DNA from: Rhodococcus sp. IITR03
GTDB lineage: Bacteria > Actinomycetota > Actinomycetes > Mycobacteriales > Mycobacteriaceae
Length of the DNA stretch: 8,570 nucleotides
NCBI GenBank assembly: GCA_001017865.1
Contig: LATQ01000415.1
Location: 1 to 8,570 of the forward strand
Direction: 5' to 3'
Position numbers and translations under genes: made by a program. Shown piece by piece: positions 1 to 6,605 of this stretch. The notes under the pieces are model-generated. The model ran no database searches. It was not told the DNA's origin and saw only the letters and a list, made by a program, of their open reading frames with translations. The stretch's first letter is position 1, and each line of letters starts with the position of its first letter.

Positions 1-104
1 GTCGGAGATGACTGGTCGGAAGAGCATCACGATGTCGAGCTGATGAACTCGGCCGCCACCTCATCGTCTGTGTGGGCATGGCAGGCGTCACCAGCGGTCG
101 ATAG
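1..104 (+). pseudogene. IS110-family transposase, N-terminal remnant
   Basis: Reading from base 1 gives VGDDWSEEHHDVELMN, which matches the conserved start of a large group of actinobacterial IS110 transposases (VGDDWAExHHDVEL type). The Asp pair in GDDW contains the first acidic residue of the DEDD catalytic site. The start codon must lie just left of the window. After Asn (46-48) the frame slips: two bases (49-50) are followed by a good continuation, GRHLIVCVGMAGVTSGR, in the third frame, ending at TAG 102-104. The slip equals loss of one base. Nothing recognisable as the rest of the transposase (second and third acidic residues, C-terminal serine domain) follows, so this is a truncated copy. 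It belongs to a different IS110 subgroup from the copy at 7764-8570, whose start reads GVDPHTTSHT. Confidence 0.65.
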
Positions 105-241
105 CGGTTGTGGCCCGCTACGTAGTTCACTTGCCCGCCTGTCTGGAGGCGCACCACACGCGGAGCGAGTGGAATCGAAACCGGTCTACAGCGTTCGCAG
201 AAAGAGCTGACACTCAAGCTGTGGGTGGCGCACCGCCGAAC

Positions 242-260
242 AGTAGACCAGGGATCTACT
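242..260. repeat. Inverted repeat AGTAGA-N7-TCTACT
   Basis: Perfect 6-bp arms (242-247 and 255-260) surround a 7-base spacer. It lies about 135 bases upstream of the candidate promoter. It could be a regulator site or transposon-end debris. A 6-bp repeat in a region this size can occur by chance. Confidence 0.25.
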
Positions 261-394
261 CGGGTGAGCGCCGGACATCCTATACGGGATCTTGCGGAGT
301 GTCGAGCGTGTTTTCCCTGGTCAACACGAGCAGATGCTCCCGGGGCAGGGTCAGTCAGCTGCAAGGTCACGGTTCAATCACTCCGCGAGAAGCC

Positions 395-423
395 TTGACG
401 TGCTCTACCCCCTAAGATGTACT
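395..423 (+). promoter_or_regulatory. Candidate sigma-70-type promoter of the catabolic cluster
   Basis: TTGACG (395-400, five of six matches to the -35 consensus) is followed after exactly 17 bases by TGTACT (418-423, four of six matches to TATAAT). Transcription would start near 430. The -10 hexamer is embedded in the palindrome at 412-428, which supports a regulated promoter. The resulting leader to the first gene would be about 330 bases, unusually long, which is a point against it. Confidence 0.42.
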
Positions 424-428
424 CTTAG
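412..428. promoter_or_regulatory. Candidate operator, 17-base perfect palindrome
   Basis: CTAAGA-TGTAC-TCTTAG: perfect 6-bp arms (412-417, 423-428) around a 5-base centre that itself contains GTAC. Size and symmetry fit a dimeric helix-turn-helix repressor of the GntR, TetR or MarR kind, and it covers the predicted -10 hexamer, where binding would block RNA polymerase. No regulator gene is in the window, so the partner is unknown. Confidence 0.48.
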
Positions 429-710
429 CGAACTTTGATGTTCGATTTAGGCGGTGAGTAACAACACAGATGCTCCTGAGAGTCGGCTTCAGCACATGGC
501 GGTTCCAGCTCACGCTTTGCGCTCGTGCGAAGCAGCGCCCTCCGGTCGACAACTGGCCGATGCGCCCGCCTTGACGGAACTTTCAGTAATAACGCAACAA
601 GTTCGGCGAGTGAGGTTCCGGCAGCGCGTCGCCCCTCGGTTTTGTCTATCCCCACGGCCCAACCCCCACATCCGCGTACCCGCTCGATTTCAGCTTCCCT
701 GTCGGGACCT

Positions 711-720
711 GCAGGAGGAG
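711..720 (+). promoter_or_regulatory. Strong ribosome binding site with no intact gene in phase
   Basis: GCAGGAGGAG is the best Shine-Dalgarno match in the window. Eight bases downstream a TTG (729-731) opens a frame that ends at 812 after 27 codons with no recognisable sequence. The binding-protein gene that follows is in a different frame and lacks a good ribosome site at its own candidate starts. The simplest reading is that this site serves that gene and a base is missing between about 730 and 812. Alternatively it drives a short leader peptide. Confidence 0.4.
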
Positions 721-760
721 AAACACCTTTGTACTACAACCGCATCAACCGCAATCATGC

Positions 761-1704
761 GTGCAGCCTTCACGCGCATCGTCTGACGACTTCAGCCGGC
801 AGCAACCGATGATGGCATTCCGTCAGTCCGTATTTCTTGTTCCCGCCGCAGCGGAGATAGCCCAGAGGCAGGGCTTCTTCGAGAAGAGAGGGGTCAAGGT
901 CGCCAACGTACCGGTCTTATCCTCGGGCGGGCAGCGAGACGACCTCGACACAGGACGGGCCGAAGTTGGCATCACTGCGATCGACAATCTACTTGCTTGG
1001 AATGCAAGCGGATCCGACATTGCGCTCATCGGACAGATCGAGACGACTACTGACCTGACGCTCATGCTTCGTCCAGGCTTGGCGTCAGTCCAGGATCTCG
1101 AAGTCATTCGACTAGCGGTTGACGCGCCCACCAACGGCTTCGCCATCGTCGCCTACGCAATGCTCTCCCGGCTGGGGATCAGCCCGGACAGTACGAGGTG
1201 GTCGAGGTGGGCGGAGCACGCGAGCGCTTCGAGTCACTCGCCGACAGGACCGTCGATGTGTCGTTGATGGCACCACCACTCGATGAAATGGGCTGTGGCC
1301 TCGGAATGACTGTTGCCATGCGCGTCTCGGACCTTACCTCAGCCTATCCAGGCTTTGGTGTGGTCGCTCCGAGAACAGTGATTGATACGCGCTTGGATGA
1401 ATTGGCCGCGTACCTGAGCGCACTCGACGCCGCGATCGCCTGGATGCGGGATTCCCCTCGAGCTCGCATCGAATGCCAGCTGCAAGAAGCCGGTTTCGGG
1501 CCCACCGCCGTCACATCAACACTGGCAGCACTCCCCACTAGCCTGCTGCCCGCACGCGAAGGACTCGCAGTACTGAATGAACTGCGAAACGACGTAAACA
1601 TGGTCGTTTCCGGTACATCTGACATCGCTGATCTAGTCGATCTTCGTCCGTTGAACGCGGCGGGACTCGACCCGTTTCCACCCAACGCTGCAGCCGAAAA
1701 GTGA
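761..1704 (+). CDS. NMT1/THI5-like substrate-binding protein (frameshifted near 1190)
   Basis: The product resembles periplasmic binding proteins of the SsuA/TauA/THI5 class, which capture small organic acids, sulfonates or pyrimidines for ABC importers. Recognisable parts are the opening FLVPAAAEIAQRQGFFEKRG segment, the GRAEVGITAIDNLLAWNASGSD segment typical of the first lobe, and DAPTNGFAIVAYAMLSRLGI. After codon GAC (1187-1189) two bases remain before the frame continues as YEVVEVGGARERFESLADRTVDVSLMAPPLDEM up to TGA 1702-1704, so one base appears lost. The start is uncertain. GTG 761 opens the frame, while ATG 809 or 812 fits the conserved N-terminus better and gives about 298 residues after repair. 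No signal peptide, lipobox or membrane segment is visible, and no permease or ATPase gene is nearby. It could be a cytosolic ligand binder rather than a transporter subunit. It is followed by the FAH-family gene after 42 bases. Confidence 0.72.
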
Positions 1705-1746
1705 GTTCACATTCCCCGTACTGGGACCTAGAGAAGGAGTGCAGAA

Positions 1747-2778
1747 TTGACTGCAATCAACCCAACTACTGGGCTATTCGAAGGCACCTTCGCCCTCGCA
1801 CGAGCCACAGACGGAGATCGTGTCTTCAACGCCCTGGTGCGGCCCTCGGGTGAGGTGGTCGACATCAGCCGCGATTACGCAGACACGGACAGCATCTACC
1901 AGGATTGGGATCGGACGTTCGACGCACTCCAGTCGGTTAACGCAAAGGCACGCTCCTATGAGCGCACCGTCGCCGACCTTCGTCTGCTGGCACCAACCGA
2001 GAAACCTCAGATTTTCTGTGCTGGATCCAACTATCGGCAGCATGCCGCGGAGATGTACACGTACAACGAGGGTAGTTATCAGAAGGAACGCCTTCCAGGG
2101 GAGTCGGACAGCGAGTTCTTCGAACGCAACCTCGAGTTTGTCGTCAACAAGCGTGCCAAGGGAATGCCCTTCATCTGGCTGGCCACCTACGGTTCGATGG
2201 TCGGGCCGAATGATGACGTTGTGCTACCTCCAGTTGGTCGTACACACGACTGGGAAGCCGAACTGACTGTCGTGCTTGCAGGCAGGTCTCCTCGTTTCAT
2301 GGCGCCGGATGAGGCGCATCGCTACATCGCTGGATACACCATCGGCAATGACATGCATACCGGTGACCTGTTCAGTCGCAACGACATCAAGTGGAATGCT
2401 GACTGGATCGCCAAGCAGGCTCCTACCTTCAAGCAGGTCGGCCCCTATGTCGTTCCGAGGCAGTTCATCGATGATCTGGATACGCTGCAGATCAAACTGG
2501 ACGTGAACGGCACAACCATGCAGGACTGGCCCGCCGGCGACATGATCTTCGGTCCCGACGAGTACGTCGCGTACGCATCCGAGCGACTTCCGCTTCTGCC
2601 CGGCGATCTGCTGATGATGGGCTCGCCTCCCGGAAACGGTGGCGTTCGAGGTCAGTTCCTGACGTCGGGTGACGAGATGCGCATCGCCATTACCGGTCTC
2701 GGACATCAGCATCACCGTGTGGTGGACGAGGACACGGGCGACCGAAAGCCGTTCTACGGATTGCCCCCGTTCGAGTAG
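1747..2778 (+). CDS. Fumarylacetoacetate hydrolase (FAH) family enzyme
   Basis: Intact 343-residue protein. The TTG start is chosen because AAGGAG (1734-1739) sits 7 bases upstream and the next in-frame Met is residue 103. FAH-family enzymes hydrolyse C-C bonds, hydrate, decarboxylate or isomerise oxo-acids formed from opened aromatic rings, using Mg2+ or Mn2+. Visible signatures are CAGSNYRQHAAE (91-102, the family's GxNYxxHAxE), the metal ligands E170 and E172 in DWEAEL, D202 in GYTIGNDM, K223 in the AKQAPTF segment, and the GSPPGNGG loop near 292-299. The first 80 residues form the usual N-terminal lead domain. Two oddities: about 40 residues (102-141) separate the NYxxH motif from PFIW, longer than usual, and the common NDxSARD motif reads NDMHTGD. 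The place in the cluster, just before a ring-cleavage dioxygenase, supports action on its product. The exact reaction is unknown. Confidence 0.88.
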   Translation: MTAINPTTGLFEGTFALARATDGDRVFNALVRPSGEVVDISRDYADTDSIYQDWDRTFDALQSVNAKARSYERTVADLRLLAPTEKPQIFCAGSNYRQHAAEMYTYNEGSYQKERLPGESDSEFFERNLEFVVNKRAKGMPFIWLATYGSMVGPNDDVVLPPVGRTHDWEAELTVVLAGRSPRFMAPDEAHRYIAGYTIGNDMHTGDLFSRNDIKWNADWIAKQAPTFKQVGPYVVPRQFIDDLDTLQIKLDVNGTTMQDWPAGDMIFGPDEYVAYASERLPLLPGDLLMMGSPPGNGGVRGQFLTSGDEMRIAITGLGHQHHRVVDEDTGDRKPFYGLPPFE

Positions 2779-2841
2779 TTCGTGCCGAGCGAATGTGCGC
2801 TCGACATCATCATCACCCTGACATCGATCTAGGAGAATCCC

Positions 2842-3774
2842 ATGTCCGAAACGACAGTTTCTGTTCCCGTACAGTCCAGCACATCGTCTGACCAACCGTT
2901 TGACCAACTACTCACCAATCTCGACCACTCGGTTCTCCGCGTGCCCGACCTCGAGGTCGGACTGGCTTGGTACAAGAAGGCACTCGGACTCGTCGAGGCT
3001 GACCGACGAGCTGGAGGGGTGTATCTGGCAAGTCCAGTGTCCGGCCGTGTCGTTCTCGGTCTCACCGCGGGGGAGCCTGGCCTCGATTATGTCAGCTATC
3101 GCGCGGCCGATAGGCGCGCCCTCGACGCCATCGTCAACCGTCTCGATGAGGCGAAGGTGCCGTACACGAGCGGAACTGCAGGCACTCGAGCAGGCGCCAG
3201 CGACGCAATGCGCCTGGAAATCCCGACCGGTCACACTCTCGAAATCATCCTCGACGAGACCGAGACAGCTGCTGCGCCGATTCCAGGGCATTACCGCGCT
3301 GGTGCGATCGACTTTCGGACCAGCCACGTTCAGGTGCGGACCGTCGATGTGCGCGAACTCTCCGAGTTCCTGGCGCTCATCGGTTTCACGACCAGTACTT
3401 ATGTCCCGTTCGATGACAATTTCTACATGAAGTTCCTGCGGGTTAACGAGAAGCACCACCAAATGGCGCTGCTGACGGGAGAGCCTGGCATCCACCATGT
3501 CTCCCTCGAACTCGGCGAGGTCGACTTCTGGCGCTTCCTAGATCATCTCGCAACAGAGAAAATCCCGGCCGAGTACGGGCCCGGCAAGCACCACGAAGGC
3601 AACCTACTTTTCCTCTACGTGCGAGATCCGTTCAAGAACCGGTTGGAGATCAACGGACCGATGGAGTATGTCGGTCTTGATTACCCCCCTCAGCTCGCAA
3701 CCCAGGAGCCCTGGTTCCACATGAACATGTGGGGTCCGCAGGCCCCGGAAAGCTGGGAGACGGAATGGACCTGA
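2842..3774 (+). CDS. Type I extradiol ring-cleavage dioxygenase (VOC superfamily)
   Basis: Intact 310-residue protein starting at ATG 2842, with AGGAGA (2831-2836) 5 bases upstream. It is a two-domain vicinal-oxygen-chelate protein: an N-terminal non-catalytic module (about 24-140, beginning NLDHSVLRVPDLEVGLAWYKKALGL) and a catalytic C-terminal module (about 158-280). Relative to biphenyl-2,3-diol dioxygenase, the Fe(II) ligands map to H162 (TSHVQV), H219 (GIHHVSLE) and E269 (NRLEINGP). The active-site residues map to H206 (EKHHQMAL), H250 and Y259 (FLYVRDP). The spacings H219-H250-Y259-E269 of 31, 9 and 10 residues equal those of the classical enzymes. It should cleave a catechol-type ring next to the two hydroxyls using O2. 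The neighbouring flavin hydroxylase would make the diol and the FAH-family enzyme would process the product. The substrate is not readable from sequence. A polar 20-residue N-terminal extension precedes the first module. Confidence 0.9.
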   Translation: MSETTVSVPVQSSTSSDQPFDQLLTNLDHSVLRVPDLEVGLAWYKKALGLVEADRRAGGVYLASPVSGRVVLGLTAGEPGLDYVSYRAADRRALDAIVNRLDEAKVPYTSGTAGTRAGASDAMRLEIPTGHTLEIILDETETAAAPIPGHYRAGAIDFRTSHVQVRTVDVRELSEFLALIGFTTSTYVPFDDNFYMKFLRVNEKHHQMALLTGEPGIHHVSLELGEVDFWRFLDHLATEKIPAEYGPGKHHEGNLLFLYVRDPFKNRLEINGPMEYVGLDYPPQLATQEPWFHMNMWGPQAPESWETEWT

Positions 3775-3821
3775 GCTAGTCAGAGTCACTTCAATGACGC
3801 TCACAATCTCGGACTCCTGCA

Positions 3822-3840
3822 CTGGGAGTCGCCACACCAG
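3822..3840. other. Small hairpin between dioxygenase and hydroxylase genes
   Basis: Perfect GACTCC / GGAGTC arms (3822-3827, 3835-3840) enclose a 7-base loop, 48 bases after the dioxygenase stop. No T run follows, so it is not a classical intrinsic terminator. It might be a processing or attenuation element in the 181-base gap. Chance occurrence is possible. Confidence 0.25.
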
Positions 3841-3955
3841 TGCGAAGCTGAGCGCGAATCGCGGGCTCCGCCATACCTGCGATTTCACCACCGCGACGTC
3901 TCCGGGCGTTGACGCATGGGTTTGTGGCGATGAGCACACCTAGGAAAGGGAAGCC

Positions 3956-5075
3956 ATGTACAAAGTTCTGATCGTCGGGGCAGGTATCGCCGGCTGGGTG
4001 CTGCGATCACAATCGCCGAAAACGGTAATGATGTAACCGTCGTAGAACGCTCTACGCGGTTGGCCGACGGCGCAGGGATCACGATGATGTATCGGGGGCC
4101 TGACGCTCTGGCAGCGGCCGGCGTACTCGAGGCGTGCGTCGCCGAGGGCACCGTAGGATACGGCGTTTCCATCTTCAAGAACATGTACGACTCCGCCGGA
4201 AACCCTCGTACCCTCCCGCAGGCGGTTGTTCGCGACGACGATCTGCCGTCTTACATCATCATGTACGGCCGGTACTCGCCCGCATCCTCTCCGACAAAGC
4301 CACAGAGCACGGGGCTGTGATACGCCGCGGTGTCGGGGTGACCAACATCGACGACCGAGGGGAGACCGTCATTGCAACGTTCAGCGACGGAACCACCGAC
4401 AACTTCGATCTGGTCGTCGGTGCAGACGGAGCCGCCTCCGAAGTACGCAAGTACATCGACGACAAGGTCTGTCCGGAGTATTCCGGCAACATGAGCCTGC
4501 GTTGGGTCAAGAAGGACGCGCCGAAGGGCCCTGCCGGATTTTATGTCAGTGACGAAGCTGTGCCCGTCGTCATCCACAGACTGCACGGCGACATGGTCTA
4601 CATCGCTACGGGTATCGACATGGAGAACCGTCGCGTCGACGACAACGAAGCGCGAGATCTGTTCCGTAAGGTACTTGACGGGTTCGAAGCACCCTACGTG
4701 CGAGAACTGTTGTCGCTTGTCGACGACGAGGACGCCGTGATCGCTCGCCCATACCTGCTTCACCACCAGCCTGCGCCGTGGTTTCGCGGACGAATTGTTG
4801 TCGTCGGCGACGCCGCGCACACGATCGCAGCCAACATGGGCGCCGGCGGGGTGATCGGATTCGAAGATGGCGTGGTGCTGGGTCAGGAACTGGCCCGTAA
4901 GGAGTCACTCGAAGCAGCGCTCACCGCCTTTCAAGATCGGCGGGTCGAGCGAACCGGCGCAGTCGTTCGAGCAAGCCGGGAAATGCTGGAGGCCCAAGTT
5001 CAAAGGCAAGCTTCCGCACTCGAGATCAACCAGATTCGTACGCCTGCAATCGCAGCACTCATGGAACCGTTCTGA
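3956..5075 (+). CDS. FAD-dependent aromatic monooxygenase (frameshifted near 3995 and 4273)
   Basis: Group A flavoprotein hydroxylase of the p-hydroxybenzoate hydroxylase/salicylate hydroxylase kind, which uses NAD(P)H and O2 to hydroxylate an aromatic ring. The ATG at 3956 follows GGAAAGG at 3943-3949. The frame breaks twice: between GGC 3992-3994 and GGT 3997, and between CGG 4270-4272 and CTC 4275, each leaving two bases, so one base is missing at each. Repaired, it is 373 residues, the normal family length. Visible motifs are GAGIAG (8-13, FAD ADP moiety), E31 at the end of the second strand (VVERS), the DG motif GADGAASEVR (156-165), and GDAAH (285-289) leading into GAGGVIGFEDG (297-306), which binds the flavin ribityl and completes the fold. 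It most likely makes the diol or hydroquinone substrate of the extradiol enzyme. The substrate is unknown. Confidence 0.82.
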
Positions 5076-5251
5076 GCACGGCCTGCAGCTGAGCGCGGCA
5101 AGCCCGATCCCGTGCCCGTGATCGCCTCCCACAGTAGACGAATATCCCCGCACAGGAGCGCGGTGCGCGAGGAGATGACCAGCCGGTGACCAGACCATGC
5201 CCAGCTGAGGACTGCTGCCCCAATCTTCCGGTAGAACCCAGGAGTCAAGAC

Positions 5252-6199
5252 ATGAGTGCCGCAATGCGTGGCTACGCCCTATTCGAGTTCGGTCAGTCAC
5301 CTCGCATCATGGAGGTGGCTCTCCCCGAGCCAGGTCCTCGCGATGTTCGGGTGCGAGTCGAAGCCTCGTCCGTCAACCCCTTCGATGCGATGGCTGGAGC
5401 GGGATTCTTCCAGCACTACTCCGACCACCGGTTGCCGGCGGTTCTCGGCCGCGACGTGGCCGGCACGGTCGATAAGGTCGGCGCCGAGGTGACTATGTTC
5501 CGTCCTGGTGACCAGGTACTGGGCATGGTCAAACGCGACTACATCGGTGACGGAACCTTTGCCGATTTCGTCGTAGTTCCCGAGGATCGATTCATTGTTC
5601 ATCGTCCCGATGGACTCGGGATCGAGGAGGCCGGAGCCTTGGCCTCGCCTCTGTAACCGCAGCTCTCTGTTTGGGAGAACTCGGACTCGCCCGAGGCGAA
5701 ACCGTACTGATCAACGGCGCAACCGGTGGTGTCGGCGCGTTCGCGGTTCAACTCGCGGCAGCTGCGGGTGCGCGGGTCGTGGCGACCGCGCGCCCGGGAG
5801 AAGAGGAAGACCACGTGCGCGCGCTCGTGCGAGACTGTCGACTGGTCTGTCAGTACCTCCGAGGGAGTACTCAGTCTCCATCCAGATGGCGTCGACGGGG
5901 TTATCGATCTCGTTTCACGCGCGACCGAGAGCTTCGAGGCAGTTGCACGCCTGGCCCGTCCAGGCAAAGCTGCAGTCACCACGCTGTCTGTCTCGGGGGA
6001 CGGCTTCGTCGAAGGTAGACGGACAGCCAATATCCATTCCGACGGAGATCCGGCCCTGCTCACCAGAGTTGCGGAGCTGGCTGCGTCGGGCGAGCTTCGT
6101 GTGCCGCTGGTTGACGTGCTGCCATTCGATCGGATCGACGATGCCTTCGCGCTGCTCGCCGCCGCGCCACGAGGAAAAGTTGCGCTCAAGTTCGCCTGA
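5252..6199 (+). CDS. Quinone oxidoreductase-like, zinc-free medium-chain reductase (frameshifted near 5651 and 5830)
   Basis: NADPH-dependent reductase of the MDR superfamily, QOR branch. ATG 5252 is chosen because AGGAG (5240-5244) lies 7 bases upstream and the sequence MRGYALFEFG matches family N-termini. The GroES-like domain shows SSVNPFDAMAGAGFF (39-53), LPAVLGRDVAGTVDKVG (61-77) and GTFADFVVVPED (101-112). The cofactor fold shows INGATGGVGAFAVQLAAAAGARVVATAR, whose glycines at GATGGVG bind NADPH. There is no four-cysteine structural zinc lobe. The C-terminus ends in the typical PRGKVALKFA. One frameshift lies between CCT 5648-5650 and GTA 5653 (one base missing). A second near 5827-5833 changes frame so that VRAL is followed by ETVDWSV, best explained by two missing bases in the usual RALGAxET segment. 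The repaired length is about 316 residues, as expected. It probably reduces an enone, quinone or aldehyde from the pathway. Confidence 0.78.
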
Positions 6200-6358
6200 C
6201 GAATCTGTCATGTTGCGTCGAGCATCCTGCGAAAGGGTGCGTCAGGCAGGACCGGATGGCTACGCTTTGAGGGCGACATGAGTCCGTCGGGATGCGATCA
6301 CCGCTCATAGTCAAGGACGAACCCGGGCAATGACATTCACGTCCGTAAGAGGGGGAAA

Positions 6359-6535
6359 TTGAGCGCTCCGACCGAACACCCCATCAGGAAGCTAACGTCC
6401 CCCGGCGCCCGGGCATGGGAATCGGAACGCGCCGATCAGCGAGTTGATCGGCGCGTTCCGATTGTTGGACGGCCATCGACTGATGGTGGGCTGGCTCACC
6501 ATCTTGCTTGTTCCCCTGCGTGGATCACCGACTAA
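6359..6535 (+). pseudogene. Possible 5' stub of a sixth cluster gene, cut by insertion-sequence arrival
   Basis: GAGGGGG (6349-6355) lies just upstream of TTG 6359, which opens SAPTEHPIRKLTSPGARAW and stays open to TAA 6533-6535. The first 20 codons have high third-position GC. The distance from the previous stop (159 bases) is like the other gaps in the cluster. I do not recognise the protein. The frame runs into the large hairpin at 6420 and then toward the IS481 left end, so only roughly the first 20 codons could be original coding sequence. The 3-base gap between ribosome site and TTG is short, and a 59-codon open frame in GC-rich DNA can occur by chance. Confidence 0.28.
6420..6463. terminator. 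19-bp perfect hairpin, possible terminator
   Basis: AATCGGAACGCGCCGATCA (6420-6438) and its exact reverse complement (6445-6463) are separated by GCGAGT. A 19-bp uninterrupted stem with a 6-base loop, 220 bases after the last catabolic stop, is very stable. It has no U-rich tail, but actinobacterial terminators often lack one. It could equally be part of a mobile-element end or a recombination site. Confidence 0.5.
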
Positions 6536-6536
6536 C

Positions 6537-6556
6537 TGTTGCGGGTCATGACGTTG
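6537..6556. repeat. Candidate left terminal inverted repeat of the IS481 element
   Basis: TGTTGCGGGTCATGACGTTG contains the palindrome GTCATGAC (6545-6552). In related IS481 elements the transposase C-terminus (VTNVMTRNS type) is encoded by bases whose reverse complement resembles this string, because the right end overlaps the gene's 3' end. The matching right end here (about 7513-7543) is eroded, so the pairing is imperfect and the exact boundaries remain uncertain. Confidence 0.33.
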
Positions 6557-6605
6557 TAGACACCACCAGGGGCTGACGAAGGCGGACGGGTCTTCCGGCG
6601 GCAGG

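Larger units (their letters stand above)
105..728. other. Stretch without a convincing gene; probable cluster control region
   Basis: I find no gene here that I can support. Open frames exist on both strands (for example a GTG-started frame at 454-786 on the + strand), but they lack a ribosome site at proper spacing, have low third-position GC and show no recognisable motif. The stretch does hold a perfect inverted repeat AGTAGA-N7-TCTACT at 242-260, a candidate promoter at 395-423, a perfect 17-base palindrome at 412-428 and a strong ribosome site at 711-720. It lies between the left transposase remnant and the first catabolic gene, so it is the natural place for the cluster's promoter. Degraded transposon sequence may fill part of it. 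Confidence 0.5.
6200..6605. other. Stretch between catabolic cluster and IS481 transposase gene
   Basis: No complete gene is supported. It contains a possible truncated gene start (6359-6535), a 19-bp perfect hairpin (6420-6463), a 7-bp inverted repeat GATGGTG-N8-CACCATC (6482-6503) and a candidate left end of the IS481 element (from about 6537). The cluster/transposon junction therefore lies somewhere between about 6400 and 6537. Minus-strand frames across it have no convincing motif. Confidence 0.45.

Noticed and set aside
110..415. GTG-started open frame of 101 codons on the + strand
   Set aside because: No ribosome site, no recognisable motif, odd composition; its beginning overlaps the tail of the left transposase remnant.
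454..786. GTG-started open frame of 110 codons after the palindromic operator
   Set aside because: Position after a promoter is tempting, but there is no usable ribosome site, third-position GC is low early on, and no family resemblance is visible.
2224..2907. Long minus-strand open frame of 227 codons opposite the FAH-family gene
   Set aside because: It mirrors a well-supported gene in high-GC DNA, has no family motif and no ribosome site.
1246..3352. Repeated string GGACCGTCGATGTG near 1248 and 3339
   Set aside because: Both copies lie inside coding sequence and 14 shared bases encoding TVDV in the same codons is compatible with chance.
3909..3937. TTGACG at 3909 as a promoter for the monooxygenase
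   Set aside because: No acceptable -10 hexamer at 16 to 18 bases downstream.
4251..4820. Minus-strand open frame of 189 codons opposite the flavin monooxygenase
   Set aside because: Antisense shadow of a gene with clear FAD motifs on the + strand.
6482..6503. GATGGTG-N8-CACCATC inverted repeat compared with GGTGGG....CTCACC at 7606-7620 as an IS481 terminal pair
   Set aside because: The two share only part of their bases when aligned as inverted ends, each is self-complementary, and the string at 6537-6556 fits known IS481 architecture better.
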